Notes under the pieces: model-generated
The model's input: only the letters and a program-made list of their open reading frames with translations
What the model was told of the DNA's origin: nothing
Database searches by the model: none
Program-made: the position numbers and the translations under genes
Part shown: piece after piece, positions 33,763-42,455 of the stretch
How positions within the stretch are numbered: position 1 is the first letter of the stretch
Layout: each line of letters begins with the position of its first letter
NCBI RefSeq assembly: GCF_024494655.1
Contig: NZ_JANHDL010000006.1
Span: 62,001 to 126,000, forward strand
Direction of reading: 5' to 3'
DNA length: 64,000 nt
From: Halorubrum laminariae
GTDB taxonomy: Archaea > Halobacteriota > Halobacteria > Halobacteriales > Haloferacaceae

Positions 33763-34875
33763 CTACTCGAACACCGCGTCGAACGCGTTCGCACCGAGCG
33801 GATCGAACGTGCCGGCCGCGACGTTCTCGCGGACGTGAGCGAGGTCTATCGTCCCGACGAGAGACGACGTGACTCCCGGCGCGCTCCGCGCGAAGTTGAG
33901 CGCCCGCTGCGCCGGCGTTTCGCCAGAAAGCGTCGCGTCCACGTCGGCCGGAATCGCGCCGTCAACCGCGAGATCTCCCTGCCCGATGCTCGCGCTCGTC
34001 ACCACGGAGAGACCGGACTCGTGAGCGAATTCGAGCGCCGAGAGCGGACCGTCGGCGTCGGCACCGGGCGGCGCGGGGTGATTCGCCCGCGTGAACGCGT
34101 CGGCCATCGCGACGTTGAAGGGGAGCTGGATCGCCTCGAACCCGTGGGTGTCGTCGGGACCGACGGCCTCGCCGGCGGCCTCGGCGCGCGCGAGCACCTC
34201 CCCGAGCGAGAGGTACGCCGCGTCGTCCGTCGGAACGCGGAACGCGTCCCACGTCGCGACGCCGTAGCTCCCCACGTCGCCCGCGACCCGCCGTCGCTCC
34301 AACAGCTCGAAGGCGGCCTCCAGCTGGTCGTACACCGCGTCGCGGGAGCGGACCGCGAGCTGCGTCTCCGGGTTGTGGACGTAGTAGCAGTCGACGGCGT
34401 CGAGACCGAGCCGCTCCAGCGACCGGTCGAGCGACCACGCCAAGAAATCGACGGAGATCGCGTGCGCCCCGTCTGCGAGGTGAGCACGGTCGACGATTCC
34501 CGGATCGAGGAACCGCTCTCGGACGTACGCGCCCGGGTCGTCGGGGCGGTCGCCGTCGAACGGGAGGAACCCGCCCTTCGTCGCCACGACCACCGCCTCG
34601 CGGTCTATCGGGGATCCGCGGATCGCCTCGCCGACGACGCGCTCCGCGCGCCCGGCGCGGTAGTTTATCGCGGTGTCGACGTGGTTCACGCCGGACCGGA
34701 GCGCGAGCTCGATCGCCTCGCGGGAAGCGTCGTCGACCGCGGGCGTCGGCTCGCCGAGGTACGTGCCGATCCCCACGCTGGCGGCCACGCCGGGGCCGAA
34801 CCGCCTGAAGTAGGTCCGCCCGAAGGCGTCGCCGAACGCGTTGCGGTAGTCCCAGAGGGCCTCGCGGGTCGACAT
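33763..34875 (-). CDS. Aldo/keto reductase
   Basis: 370 residues from ATG 34875 (MSTREALWDYRNAFGDAF). The TIM-barrel AKR motifs are present: GVNHVDTAINYRAGRAERVVGEAI with the catalytic Asp and Tyr (about 65-75), VVVATKGGF with the catalytic Lys (about 98), and SLERLGLDAVDCYYVHNPE (about 155-170, the acceptor His). The C-terminal NADPH site is LNFARSAPGVTSSLVGTIDLAHVREN. Cytosolic NAD(P)H-dependent carbonyl reductase; no specific substrate. The frame extends 80 codons upstream, but that segment is non-homologous. Confidence 0.9.
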   Translation of the reverse strand: MSTREALWDYRNAFGDAFGRTYFRRFGPGVAASVGIGTYLGEPTPAVDDASREAIELALRSGVNHVDTAINYRAGRAERVVGEAIRGSPIDREAVVVATKGGFLPFDGDRPDDPGAYVRERFLDPGIVDRAHLADGAHAISVDFLAWSLDRSLERLGLDAVDCYYVHNPETQLAVRSRDAVYDQLEAAFELLERRRVAGDVGSYGVATWDAFRVPTDDAAYLSLGEVLARAEAAGEAVGPDDTHGFEAIQLPFNVAMADAFTRANHPAPPGADADGPLSALEFAHESGLSVVTSASIGQGDLAVDGAIPADVDATLSGETPAQRALNFARSAPGVTSSLVGTIDLAHVRENVAAGTFDPLGANAFDAVFE

Positions 34876-34995
34876 GCGTGTCGGTTCCGGCTTCTGTGTG
34901 ATAAGTCGCGCGCACGCCTCGGTCGTGAGTGGTCCTGAAACCTGAACCGCGACGCAGATCGGAAGTATGGCGTCAGACGCCCGTACGACGGTGTC

Positions 34996-35013
34996 ACAAC
35001 GATTATACGTTGT
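34996..35013 (+). promoter_or_regulatory. Palindrome centred on the dacZ TATA box
   Basis: ACAACG-ATTATA-CGTTGT at 34996-35013 is a perfect 6+6 inverted repeat with the TATA element TTATAC in its middle, 18-24 bases before the dacZ start. A factor bound to it would block TBP, so the site is a candidate repressor operator. The spacing implies a leaderless dacZ mRNA. Confidence 0.55.
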
Positions 35014-35031
35014 CCGAGAGTCCGTGAAACA

Positions 35032-35850
35032 ATGGCCTCGCTCACTGACCATCTGTCCGATCTCGTCGAGGACGCGGACGCCGCGCTGCTGTTCTCGCCG
35101 ACCAGTTCGTTCCACGAGCGGTTCGTCGACGACGGCGGCGACGATCCCGATGTCGTCGTCGTCGCCCCCGACAACGACGTCGACGCCGAGGTGTTCGTCG
35201 AGCTACCCCTCCCCTTCGACAACGTCAAAGACCGGATCCGGTTCGGCATCGAGGGTGCGATGGATGCCGACCTCGTGACCGAGGGCGACGAGGTGGTCTG
35301 TATCGCGTCCGTCTTCGACGGCGGGTCGGACGCCGTGATCCGCGTCACCGTCAACGAGACAGTCCACACCGGGATCTACGACCTGTTCGTCAACTCCCGA
35401 GCCGAACCGAGCGTCATCCGCGATGTCTTCGAGGTCGCGATCGAACTCGGACAGAAGGGACAGAAGGGGAAGCCGGTCGGCGCACTGTTCGTCGTCGGCG
35501 ACGCGGGCAAGGTGATGAACAAGTCGCGGCCGCTCTCGTACAACCCCTTCGAGAAGTCGCACGTCCACGTCGGCGACCCCATCGTGAACGTCATGCTCAA
35601 GGAGTTCTCGCGGCTCGACGGCGCGTTCGTCGTCTCCGACTCCGGGAAGATCGTCTCCGCGTACCGCTACCTCGAACCGGGTGCAGAGGGCGTCGACATC
35701 CCGAAGGGGCTCGGCGCGCGCCACATGGCCGGCGGCGCGATCACCCGAGACACGAACGCGACCGCGATCGTGCTCTCGGAGTCCGACGGTCTCGTCCGGG
35801 CGTTCAAGGCGGGCGAACTCGTCTTAGAGATTGATCCGGAGGAGTACTGA
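35032..35850 (+). CDS. dacZ: Diadenylate cyclase DacZ
   Basis: 272 residues from ATG 35032. The DAC (DisA-N) domain occupies the C-terminal half: NPFEKSHVHVGDPIVNVMLKEF, DGAFVVSDSG with the DGA motif at 196-198, and GLGARHMAGGAITRDTNATA at about 227-243. In the second motif RHM replaces the bacterial RHR. It condenses two ATP to c-di-AMP, which in Haloferax is essential and tied to osmotic balance. The N-terminal 120 residues are archaea-specific. The MscS-like channel gene begins three bases after the stop, an arrangement that fits osmo-signalling. Confidence 0.92.
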   Translation: MASLTDHLSDLVEDADAALLFSPTSSFHERFVDDGGDDPDVVVVAPDNDVDAEVFVELPLPFDNVKDRIRFGIEGAMDADLVTEGDEVVCIASVFDGGSDAVIRVTVNETVHTGIYDLFVNSRAEPSVIRDVFEVAIELGQKGQKGKPVGALFVVGDAGKVMNKSRPLSYNPFEKSHVHVGDPIVNVMLKEFSRLDGAFVVSDSGKIVSAYRYLEPGAEGVDIPKGLGARHMAGGAITRDTNATAIVLSESDGLVRAFKAGELVLEIDPEEY

Positions 35851-35853
35851 GAC

Positions 35854-36642
35854 ATGTCCACGGTCACGAGCGCGCTCGTCGGGGCGGTCGCGGCCGTCCC
35901 CGACCGGCTCTGGCTCGCCCTGTTCGTGCTCGCGTTCGGGCTCGTCGCGGCCTACGTCGTCGGCGTGATCAACCGCCGGCTGCTGACGCGGGCCGGCGTC
36001 CCCGAGGTGATCGAGGGGACCGCCTTCGAGCGGACCGCTCGGGAGTTCGACACCTCGACGGTCCATATCCTCGCGCAGCTGTCGAGCTACTTCATTGCCG
36101 CCGTCACCGTCATCGTCGCGCTCACGGTCGCCGACGTGAACTACCTCGAACAGTTCTGGTCGGGCGTCGCGGCCTTCCTCCCTCGCGTGTTCGTCGCCGT
36201 CATCGTCCTCATCGTTGGCGTCGTCGTCGGCGACAAGGCTGAACTCCTCGTCACGGAGCGGCTCCGCGGGGTGAAGCTCCCCGAACTCGGCGTGTTCCCG
36301 CCGCTCGTCAAGTACAGCGTGGTGTATGTCGCCGCGCTCGTCGCTCTCGGACAGATCGGCGTCCAGACGCTTGCGCTCGTCGTGTTGCTCGCGGCGTTCG
36401 CGCTGGCTGTCGTGGTGTTCGCCGCGCTGGCGACAAAGGACCTCGTTGCCTCGGCCGCCGCCGGCGTGTTCCTCCTGTTGCGCCAGCCGTACGGCGTCGG
36501 CGACGAGGTCCGCGTCGCCGGCGAGCGGGGAATCGTCCAAGAGGTCGACCTGTTCGTCACACGCATCGAGGCCGACGGCGAGGAGCACGTGCTCCCGAAC
36601 CACTTGGTGTTCCGCGACGGGATCGTCCTGCTCCGAGAGTAG
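35854..36642 (+). CDS. MscS-like mechanosensitive ion channel protein
   Basis: 262 residues from ATG 35854, four bases after the dacZ stop. Five or so membrane spans come first (LWLALFVLAFGLVAAYVVGV; FIAAVTVIVALTVADV; VFVAVIVLIVGVVVGD; TLALVVLLAAFALAVVVFAAL). The pore-like helix then leads into a short MscS beta domain (RQPYGVGDEVRVAGERGIVQEVDL, NHLVFRDGIVLL). The C-terminal vestibule domain of full MscS is missing, so this is a compact form. Operon partner of dacZ: c-di-AMP may control it, or both respond to osmotic shock. Confidence 0.85.
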   Translation: MSTVTSALVGAVAAVPDRLWLALFVLAFGLVAAYVVGVINRRLLTRAGVPEVIEGTAFERTAREFDTSTVHILAQLSSYFIAAVTVIVALTVADVNYLEQFWSGVAAFLPRVFVAVIVLIVGVVVGDKAELLVTERLRGVKLPELGVFPPLVKYSVVYVAALVALGQIGVQTLALVVLLAAFALAVVVFAALATKDLVASAAAGVFLLLRQPYGVGDEVRVAGERGIVQEVDLFVTRIEADGEEHVLPNHLVFRDGIVLLRE

Positions 36643-36749
36643 ACGAGAACATCCGTTCCCGACGCGCTTATCGCCGTGCGACCGTCAGTGGCGCGTTTGT
36701 CACCGACCCTCGTCAGCGCGGCCGTCGGCGCGCACGGGGCGCGCCGTCC

Positions 36750-37799
36750 CTACGGCGTGATCACGGCTCGGCCGTCGATCTCGCCGTGTTCAAGCTTTTC
36801 GGCGACTGCGTTCACGTCGTCGAGGTCGTACCGACTCGTGTGTAAGTCCACGTCGCCCTGCTCGACGAGCGCGACGAGTTCCTGTAGCTCTGCGTACCGC
36901 CCGACGATGTTGCCGACGAACGAGAATTCGCCGTTGACGAGCGCCTGTGCCGGCTCGTGGATGTGGCCGCCATAGCCGATGATGTGGTGATCGCCGCCGG
37001 CGGCGGTGACATCGGGGGCGTAGGCGGTCGTCTGGTCAGCGCCGACGAAATCGAGTACCTGCGCGGCACCCGTGCCGTCGGTTATCGACTCGACTTCCGC
37101 CGGCACGTCGGCCTCGGTCGGGTTGACGAGGTGGTCGGCACCGTACCGGTCGGCGAGGTCCAGCGCGGAGTCTTTCACGTCGACGGCAGTGATCCGCGCC
37201 GCGCTCATCGCGTCGAGACACTGGAGCCCGATGTGTCCGAGACCGCCGATGCCGATCACGACCGCGTGATCGCCGGGGTTCAACTCGTCGACCGCCTTCT
37301 TTGCCGCGTGGTACGCCGTGATGCCGGCGTCGGCGTGCGGCGCGATGTCGATCGGATCCACGCCGCTCGGCAGCGGGATCACGGAGCGCTCGCTGGTGTG
37401 AAGGTAGTCGGCGAAGCCGCCGTCGGTCGTCAGGCCGTTGAACGCGTCGTTCTCGCAGTACATCGTCTCGCCGAGTCGGCAGGGACGACAGGTGCCGCAG
37501 GTCTGGACGGGGTGACAGATCACCGAATCGCCCTCGGAAACGATATCGACGTCCTCGCCCGTCTCGACGACGGTCCCAGCGTTCTCGTGACCCAAGGTCA
37601 TCGGGAGATCTTGGGGTACGTACTCGTTCCACATTCCCTCGATGATGTGGTTGTCAGTCTGACACCATCCCGCGCCCTCGACCTCGACTATCACGTCGCT
37701 GGCCCCGGTCGCGTGCGGTCTCTCGACCTCGTCTATCTGCAGCCCCTCCGTCATGTCGTCCGTGTACTCGTGAAGTCGCGCGGCTTGCATGTGCGTCAT
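36750..37799 (-). CDS. Zinc-dependent medium-chain alcohol dehydrogenase
   Basis: 349 residues from ATG 37799 (MTHMQAARLHEYTD). Catalytic-zinc ligands are WCQTDNHIIEG and TLGHENAGTV (about 46-76); the structural zinc lobe is CGTCRPCRLGETMYC (about 100-115). The NAD(P)-binding Rossmann segment is AVVIGIGGLGHIGLQCLDA (about 178). Archaeal NAD-dependent ADHs of this type act on alcohols or aldehydes, cytosolic. It is divergent from an amidohydrolase/DUF59 pair; the trio recalls accessory genes of propane/acetone monooxygenase clusters, but no monooxygenase is seen. Confidence 0.9.
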   Translation of the reverse strand: MTHMQAARLHEYTDDMTEGLQIDEVERPHATGASDVIVEVEGAGWCQTDNHIIEGMWNEYVPQDLPMTLGHENAGTVVETGEDVDIVSEGDSVICHPVQTCGTCRPCRLGETMYCENDAFNGLTTDGGFADYLHTSERSVIPLPSGVDPIDIAPHADAGITAYHAAKKAVDELNPGDHAVVIGIGGLGHIGLQCLDAMSAARITAVDVKDSALDLADRYGADHLVNPTEADVPAEVESITDGTGAAQVLDFVGADQTTAYAPDVTAAGGDHHIIGYGGHIHEPAQALVNGEFSFVGNIVGRYAELQELVALVEQGDVDLHTSRYDLDDVNAVAEKLEHGEIDGRAVITP

Positions 37800-37895
37800 C
37801 GTCCTCGTCCCTCCCGCATAAACGTTCGTTATAGTTCTGTAATTATACTGAATGATCCTTATTGTTATGTGCAGTCACTCCCCACACAAAGACAC
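37800..37895. promoter_or_regulatory. AT-rich divergent promoter between ADH and amidohydrolase
   Basis: This 96-bp gap holds TTATTGTTATG (about 37858-37868), 27 bases before the amidohydrolase ATG, and on the minus strand GTTTATG about 25 bases before the ADH start. Two further AT-rich elements (TTATAG and AATTATAC, 37828-37847) lie between and may be operator sites shared by both promoters. Confidence 0.5.
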
Positions 37896-38957
37896 ATGTA
37901 CGAGAAGGACGGAGAGGAGATCTTCGTTATCGACGGGCACGTTCACCTGTGGGACGCTCGCACGGAGAACATCACTCACGAGGGGGGAGAGCAGTTCATC
38001 CAGTGTTTCTACGACTACCATACCGGGTTCACGCCCGAGGAGAAACAGTGGGATATGGATGAGTACAGACACTACGGGGCAGACCGGATGGCGTCGGACC
38101 TGTTCGGCAACGCGGCGGCCGACATGGCGATCTTCCAGCCCACGTACCTCACTGAGTTCTACGACGAGGGGTTCAACACGACCGAGCAGAACGCCGAACT
38201 CGCGGAGGAGTACCCGGAGCGGTTCGTCTTGAACGGGAGCTTCGACCCCCGCGACGGCGAGGAAGGGCTCCGGTACCTCGAACACCTCAAGGAGGAGTAC
38301 GACATCCCCGGCGTGAAGCTGTACACGGCCGCGTGGCGCGGCGACTCGAAGGGGTGGCGGCTCGACAGCGACGACGCCTTCGAGTTCTTAGAGAAGTGTT
38401 CCGACCTCGGCATCGAGAACATCAACGCCCACAAGGGGCCGACGATCCGCCCGCTCAACCGCGACGCCTTCGACGTGAAGGACATCGACGACGCCGCCTC
38501 GTCGTTCCCCGAACTCAACTTCATCGTCAACCACGTCGGCCTCCCGCGGCTCGACGACTTCTGTTGGATCGCGGCGCAGGAACCGAACGTCTACGGCGGG
38601 CTCGCGGTCGCGTCGGCGATGTCGACGAACCGGAAGCGCAAGTTCGGCGAGATCATGGGCGAACTGCTCTACTGGCTCGGCGAAGACCGGATCCTGTTCG
38701 GCTCCGACTACGCGCTGTGGAACCCCGACTGGCTCGTCGATCAGGTGATGAACGCCGAGCTCACCGACGAACAGCGCGACGAGTACGGCGTCGAACTCGA
38801 CGTCGACACGATGAAGAAGGTCATGGGCGAGAACGCCGCCCGGCTGTACGACATTGACATCGAGGAGAAGAAACGCCAGTTCCGCGACGACGCGATGACC
38901 GAGCGGTTCGATCTGGCCGACCACTACGGCGGCGACGCGGGGGCCGCGGCGGACTGA
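37896..38957 (+). CDS. Amidohydrolase family protein (amidohydrolase_2)
   Basis: 353 residues from ATG 37896. EEIFVIDGHVHLWDART carries the HxH metal motif (about 15-17). GVKLYTAAWRGDSKGW, NINAHKGPTIRPL, LNFIVNHVGLPRLDDFCW and ILFGSDYALWNPDW supply further His/Asp ligands, in the order of the ACMS-decarboxylase-type amidohydrolases. The stop overlaps the next gene (TGATG), a DUF59 protein. The same two proteins, with an ADH, accompany soluble di-iron monooxygenases of propane/acetone use in actinobacteria; here they stand without it. Substrate unknown. Confidence 0.82.
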   Translation: MYEKDGEEIFVIDGHVHLWDARTENITHEGGEQFIQCFYDYHTGFTPEEKQWDMDEYRHYGADRMASDLFGNAAADMAIFQPTYLTEFYDEGFNTTEQNAELAEEYPERFVLNGSFDPRDGEEGLRYLEHLKEEYDIPGVKLYTAAWRGDSKGWRLDSDDAFEFLEKCSDLGIENINAHKGPTIRPLNRDAFDVKDIDDAASSFPELNFIVNHVGLPRLDDFCWIAAQEPNVYGGLAVASAMSTNRKRKFGEIMGELLYWLGEDRILFGSDYALWNPDWLVDQVMNAELTDEQRDEYGVELDVDTMKKVMGENAARLYDIDIEEKKRQFRDDAMTERFDLADHYGGDAGAAAD

Positions 38958-39817
38958 TGTCGGGGAGCCGAACTGACGCCAGCGGGGGCGACGCTGATAT
39001 GCCTGACACGGGCGACACGACCGATCCTGCCGACACCGCGGAGTCCCCGGCCGAGTCCCCCGATTCGAGCGGGGCGGGGGCAGTCGGCCCGCGCGTCGAG
39101 GCGGTTCGGAACAGGCTCGACCGCGTCGAGGACCCCGAGCTGGCCCGGTCGATCGTCGAACTCGACTACGTCGACGCGATCGAGACCGACGGCGGACGCG
39201 TGCTCGTGCAGTTCACCCTCCCGACCGCCTGGTGTTCGCCGGCGTTCGCGTGGATGATGGCGACGGACGCCCGCGACGAGGTCGAGTCACTCGCGTGGGT
39301 CGACGAGGTGCGGATCGAACTGTGCGATCACATGCACGACGAGGAGATCACGACCGGCGTCAACGCCCGCGACTCCTTCGGCGAGACTTTCCCAGACGCC
39401 GACGGCGGCGTCGCGGAAGTCAGGGCAGCCATCGCAGACAAGGCGCGTGTCTCACGCCAGCGGGAAGCGGTCGCGACGCTTCTCGACGCCGGCGTCGACC
39501 CGGAACAAATCGTGGCGCTCGACCGCGACGACGTGACGCTTGACGGCGCGGACGCACACGTCGGACTGGATGGGCTCTCGGTCGTCGTCGACCGCGATCC
39601 GATCGAGACGTACCTCGGGCGGGCGGCCGAAAGCGACCACGTCACCACCGCCGGCGACACGCTGTTTCTGACGCCCGAAGGCGACTCGATCGCGCCAGAG
39701 AGACTCGATCAGGTCCAGAAGCGCTCCCGGCTCGCCGACGTCAACATGAGCGGGCAGGGCGCGGTGTGCGACGCGCTCCACCGGGCTCGTCACGGCGCAG
39801 ACGACGCGAGCGGGTGA
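38957..39817 (+). CDS. DUF59/MIP18-type Fe-S assembly protein
   Basis: 286 residues from ATG 38957. After about 50 disordered residues the DUF59 domain follows (VEAVRNRLDRVEDPELARSIVELDYVDAIETDGGRVLVQFTLPTAWCSPAFAWMMA). It carries the conserved Cys (WCSPAF, about 94-96) of MIP18/SufT/PaaD proteins. The C-terminal 150 residues (AIADKARVSRQREAVATLLDAGVDPEQ and beyond) have no recognised motif and may be a partner-binding module. Coupled to the upstream amidohydrolase; may mature its metal site or that of an absent oxygenase. Confidence 0.8.
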   Translation: MSGSRTDASGGDADMPDTGDTTDPADTAESPAESPDSSGAGAVGPRVEAVRNRLDRVEDPELARSIVELDYVDAIETDGGRVLVQFTLPTAWCSPAFAWMMATDARDEVESLAWVDEVRIELCDHMHDEEITTGVNARDSFGETFPDADGGVAEVRAAIADKARVSRQREAVATLLDAGVDPEQIVALDRDDVTLDGADAHVGLDGLSVVVDRDPIETYLGRAAESDHVTTAGDTLFLTPEGDSIAPERLDQVQKRSRLADVNMSGQGAVCDALHRARHGADDASG

Positions 39818-39838
39818 CAAACTGCGGCTCCTCTGGGC

Positions 39839-40042
39839 TCACCGTATCGGGCCGAGCCCGCCGAGTCCGCCCCCGGCTCCACTCGTTTTCCCGTCTTCCT
39901 CGGGCTCGCCGTGGCCCTCCGTCTGTAGGCCGTGACGACCGTCGTCTGCCCACTCGTCGCGGCTCCAACCGCACGCCGGACAGTCGCCTTCGTCCCAGTC
40001 GAACGGCTTGCCACAGCCGAGACAGGCGGTGTCAGTGTTCAC
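39839..40042 (-). CDS. Small zinc-ribbon protein (67 aa)
   Basis: 67 residues from GTG 40042 (VNTDTACLGCGKPFDWDEGDCPACGW). Two CxxC pairs at about 7-10 and 21-24 can bind one zinc. The remaining 40 residues are Gly/Glu-rich and flexible. It converges with the DUF59 gene (21 bp apart). It resembles the many small haloarchaeal zinc-finger proteins; no target is known. Confidence 0.7.
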   Translation of the reverse strand: MNTDTACLGCGKPFDWDEGDCPACGWSRDEWADDGRHGLQTEGHGEPEEDGKTSGAGGGLGGLGPIR

Positions 40043-40117
40043 GAGTCACGATCCGAGCCGATCGACAAAAGCGTTCGCCGTGGTCCGTGCGCTCACCGCC
40101 GGCCACGCGCGGTAGTC

Positions 40118-40861
40118 TCACCGCCCGAATCCGGTCGGTGGATCGGCGTGACGGGAGCGACGCTCTCGGCGGGAACGAGGGGCTCGGTCTCGCTGATTCG
40201 CCGCGCCGCTTTCCCGCGACGTTTCGCCGCCCGGGTCGCCGCGATCGCCGGCGTGGTTGCGAGCGGTCGCGTACGCCTCGCGGACGCGTCGAAACGCCTC
40301 CTCGTCGCCGCCCTGATCCGGGTGCGTCTCCTTGACGCGCTCGCGGTACGCGCGCTTCACCTCGTCGCCGTCGGCGTCGCGCGGAACGTCTAACTCGTCG
40401 AACGCGGCCGCGACCGGATCGGGGGTCGGGGCGTCGACGTACCCCTTGCGGGTTCCCCAGTCGGGCTCGGTCACCTCGAAGGGCAACCGCCGGCCGAGCC
40501 CGCGGCCGGGCATCTCGTGCTCACAGAGGACGGTGTACACGCCCTCTCCCTCCAGTCTGAAGTAGTCGTGTGCGTCGAAGGTGATGGCCACGTCGCGGTC
40601 GGGGAGGTAGAACGGAACTCTCACCTCGCCGAGCGCGTGGTCCTCGGTGAAACGGACCTCTGTCGCGGTCAGATACTCGCGGATCTCGCGGCGGCGGCGC
40701 TCATCGCCGGTGTGCCCGCTCTCGTCGTCTGCCGATCCGCCGGGAGCGATGAGCCTGTCGCCGAGATAGAAGACGAGCGCGACGACGACGGAGGCGACGA
40801 CGCCGGCGGCGACTCCGAGGAGGACCCACGCCGGCAGCGCGGTGACGGATTCGACGACCAC
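40118..40861 (-). CDS. Membrane-anchored J-domain protein
   Basis: 247 residues from GTG 40861. An N-terminal span (LPAWVLLGVAAGVVASVVVALVFYL) anchors it. A beta-rich middle (residues about 60-140; AITFDAHDYFRLEGEGVYTVL) precedes the J-domain: FDELDVPRDADGDEVKRAYRERVKETHPDQGGDEEAFRRVREAY, with the HPD tripeptide intact (about 185). A Ser/Arg-rich tail follows. J proteins stimulate DnaK ATPase; this type III form lacks zinc and G/F domains and would recruit DnaK to the membrane or to a partner. Confidence 0.88.
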   Translation of the reverse strand: MVVESVTALPAWVLLGVAAGVVASVVVALVFYLGDRLIAPGGSADDESGHTGDERRRREIREYLTATEVRFTEDHALGEVRVPFYLPDRDVAITFDAHDYFRLEGEGVYTVLCEHEMPGRGLGRRLPFEVTEPDWGTRKGYVDAPTPDPVAAAFDELDVPRDADGDEVKRAYRERVKETHPDQGGDEEAFRRVREAYATARNHAGDRGDPGGETSRESGAANQRDRAPRSRRERRSRHADPPTGFGR

Positions 40862-40898
40862 GACACCAGTTGCGGCTCGGCGCGTATCAACCCCTCGC

Positions 40899-41156
40899 TC
40901 AGATCAGGCCCTTCGCTTCGAGCCCGTCGAGGATGTCGTCGACGAGGGCATCCGCCGACTCGTACGGAAACTCCTGTTCGCCGCCAAGCTTCGAGGCCAG
41001 TTCCATCGCGGTGACGCGCACGTCGCCCGCCTCGAACGTCGTTGTCGGGCCGTCGGGAAGCACGGGCACGAGGTCCATCTGGGACTCGACCGGGTAGTCC
41101 GCGCCGTCGAAGGCGTCCAAGAACTGTTCGCGAAGTTCCGATCTCACGTCGCTCAT
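40899..41156 (-). CDS. MTH865 family protein
   Basis: 85 residues from ATG 41156 (MSDVRSELREQFLDAFDGADYPV). The layout, with VLPDGPTTTFEAGDVRVTAMELASKL in the middle and FPYESADALVDDILDGL at the end, matches the MTH865 fold (EF-hand-like four-helix protein known by structure, function unknown). Upstream frame extension to 41228 is excluded by composition. It lies 38 bp upstream of the J-protein gene on the same strand. Confidence 0.85.
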   Translation of the reverse strand: MSDVRSELREQFLDAFDGADYPVESQMDLVPVLPDGPTTTFEAGDVRVTAMELASKLGGEQEFPYESADALVDDILDGLEAKGLI

Positions 41157-41255
41157 ACACGCCTGTCCCGAGAGTGGCCGCAAAAGCGTTGCGACACGCA
41201 GAGTCTTTTCGACACGTAGAGACCTCACGACACGCGGTACGCGTGTCTGTGAACC

Positions 41256-42335
41256 TCAGTCGTCGTCCGCCCGCGGCGTCTTGGCGACCGTCTCCGCGTC
41301 AGTCTCCGCTCGCGGGCCGCCCGCGTGCCCCTCGTGGGTGACAGCGGTCGCCGCGAGTTCGGGCGTGATCGCGGGCACCTCGGCGGGGTCGACCGGCCCC
41401 TCGCGAGCGATCGACTCCTTCGAGCGGGGGAACTCGCGGATCTCCTTGTGGATCGCGAGCCCGGCTTTCGCGCCCTGCCCCATCGCGACGGGGACCTGGT
41501 TGTGACCGGGCGTCACGTCGCCGACGGCGTACACGCCGTCGACGCTCGTGTGGCCGTGGTCGTCGACGTCTATCTCCCCGCCCTCGGTGAGGTCGCAGCC
41601 GAGCCCCTTCGCGAGCCCGGTGTTGTAGTCGGAGCCGTACATGGGGAAGCCGCCGCGGTACTCGCGGGTCGTCCCGTCCTCGAATTCCAGCGCGTCGAGC
41701 CAGCCGGAGTCGGGGTCGTTCTCGACGCCGACGATGTCCTCGCGGACCACGTCGATCGGATGCGCCTCCAGTTGGGCGGCGGTCTCGTCGCTCCACGTCG
41801 GCTCCGCGCCGCGGGTCAGCAGGTCCACCTCGTCGGTGACGTTGAGCATGATCATCGCGACGTGGGCGGCCGCCTCGCCGTGACCCATGACGTACACCGG
41901 CTCGTCGACGAACATGTAGGCGTCACAGTGGAGGCAGTAGTGTAGTCCCTTTCCGGTCCGCGGAAGCGGCGGGTCCGGCCGCTCGTCGGAGAACCCGGTC
42001 GCGAGCACGACCCGATCGGCGAGCAGTTCGTCGTCGTCGACGGCGAGTCGGAAACGGTCGTCGTCGGTGCGTTCGACATCGGTGACGAACCCGCGCTCGA
42101 ACGTTCCGCCGTACGACTCCACCTGCTCGCGGCCGGTCGCGAGGAACTCGTTGCCGGAGGTCTCCTCCGTGACGCCGATCACGTTGTGGGTGTCGGCCAT
42201 CATCGCCGCTCGGCCGCCGCCGCGGTCGACGAGCACCGTGTCGTGGCCGAGTCGCGTGCCGTACAGCGCGGTCGTCAGCCCGGCGGGACCACCGCCGACC
42301 ACCGCGATATCGTAGTCGTCGTCAGACGAACTCAT
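41256..42335 (-). CDS. Thioredoxin-reductase-like NAD(P)/FAD oxidoreductase
   Basis: 359 residues from ATG 42335 (MSSSDDDYDIAVVGGGPAGL). FAD motif: VVGGGPAGLTTALYG (about 11). The redox pair sits in HYCLHCDAY (CxxC, about 134-137), as in TrxR's CATC. NAD(P) motif: VYVMGHGEAAAHVAM, somewhat degenerate (GxGxxA). FAD-2: VYAVGDVTPGHNQVPVAMGQG (about 282). The 40-residue extension at the C-terminus is acidic. Cytosolic disulfide reductase of a haloarchaeal subgroup; partner thioredoxin is not adjacent. Upstream frame to 42848 is a shadow. Confidence 0.88.
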   Translation of the reverse strand: MSSSDDDYDIAVVGGGPAGLTTALYGTRLGHDTVLVDRGGGRAAMMADTHNVIGVTEETSGNEFLATGREQVESYGGTFERGFVTDVERTDDDRFRLAVDDDELLADRVVLATGFSDERPDPPLPRTGKGLHYCLHCDAYMFVDEPVYVMGHGEAAAHVAMIMLNVTDEVDLLTRGAEPTWSDETAAQLEAHPIDVVREDIVGVENDPDSGWLDALEFEDGTTREYRGGFPMYGSDYNTGLAKGLGCDLTEGGEIDVDDHGHTSVDGVYAVGDVTPGHNQVPVAMGQGAKAGLAIHKEIREFPRSKESIAREGPVDPAEVPAITPELAATAVTHEGHAGGPRAETDAETVAKTPRADDD

Positions 42336-42455
42336 TACCGGTGATACGGCGTCCTCCGGTTTAAATGGCGTCGTGGTGTGCGCGCGCCGCGGCCAGCCCC
42401 GTCTCTCGGGAGTCCGCCCGACAATCGTAACACGCCGTCGGCCGAACCGGCGTAC

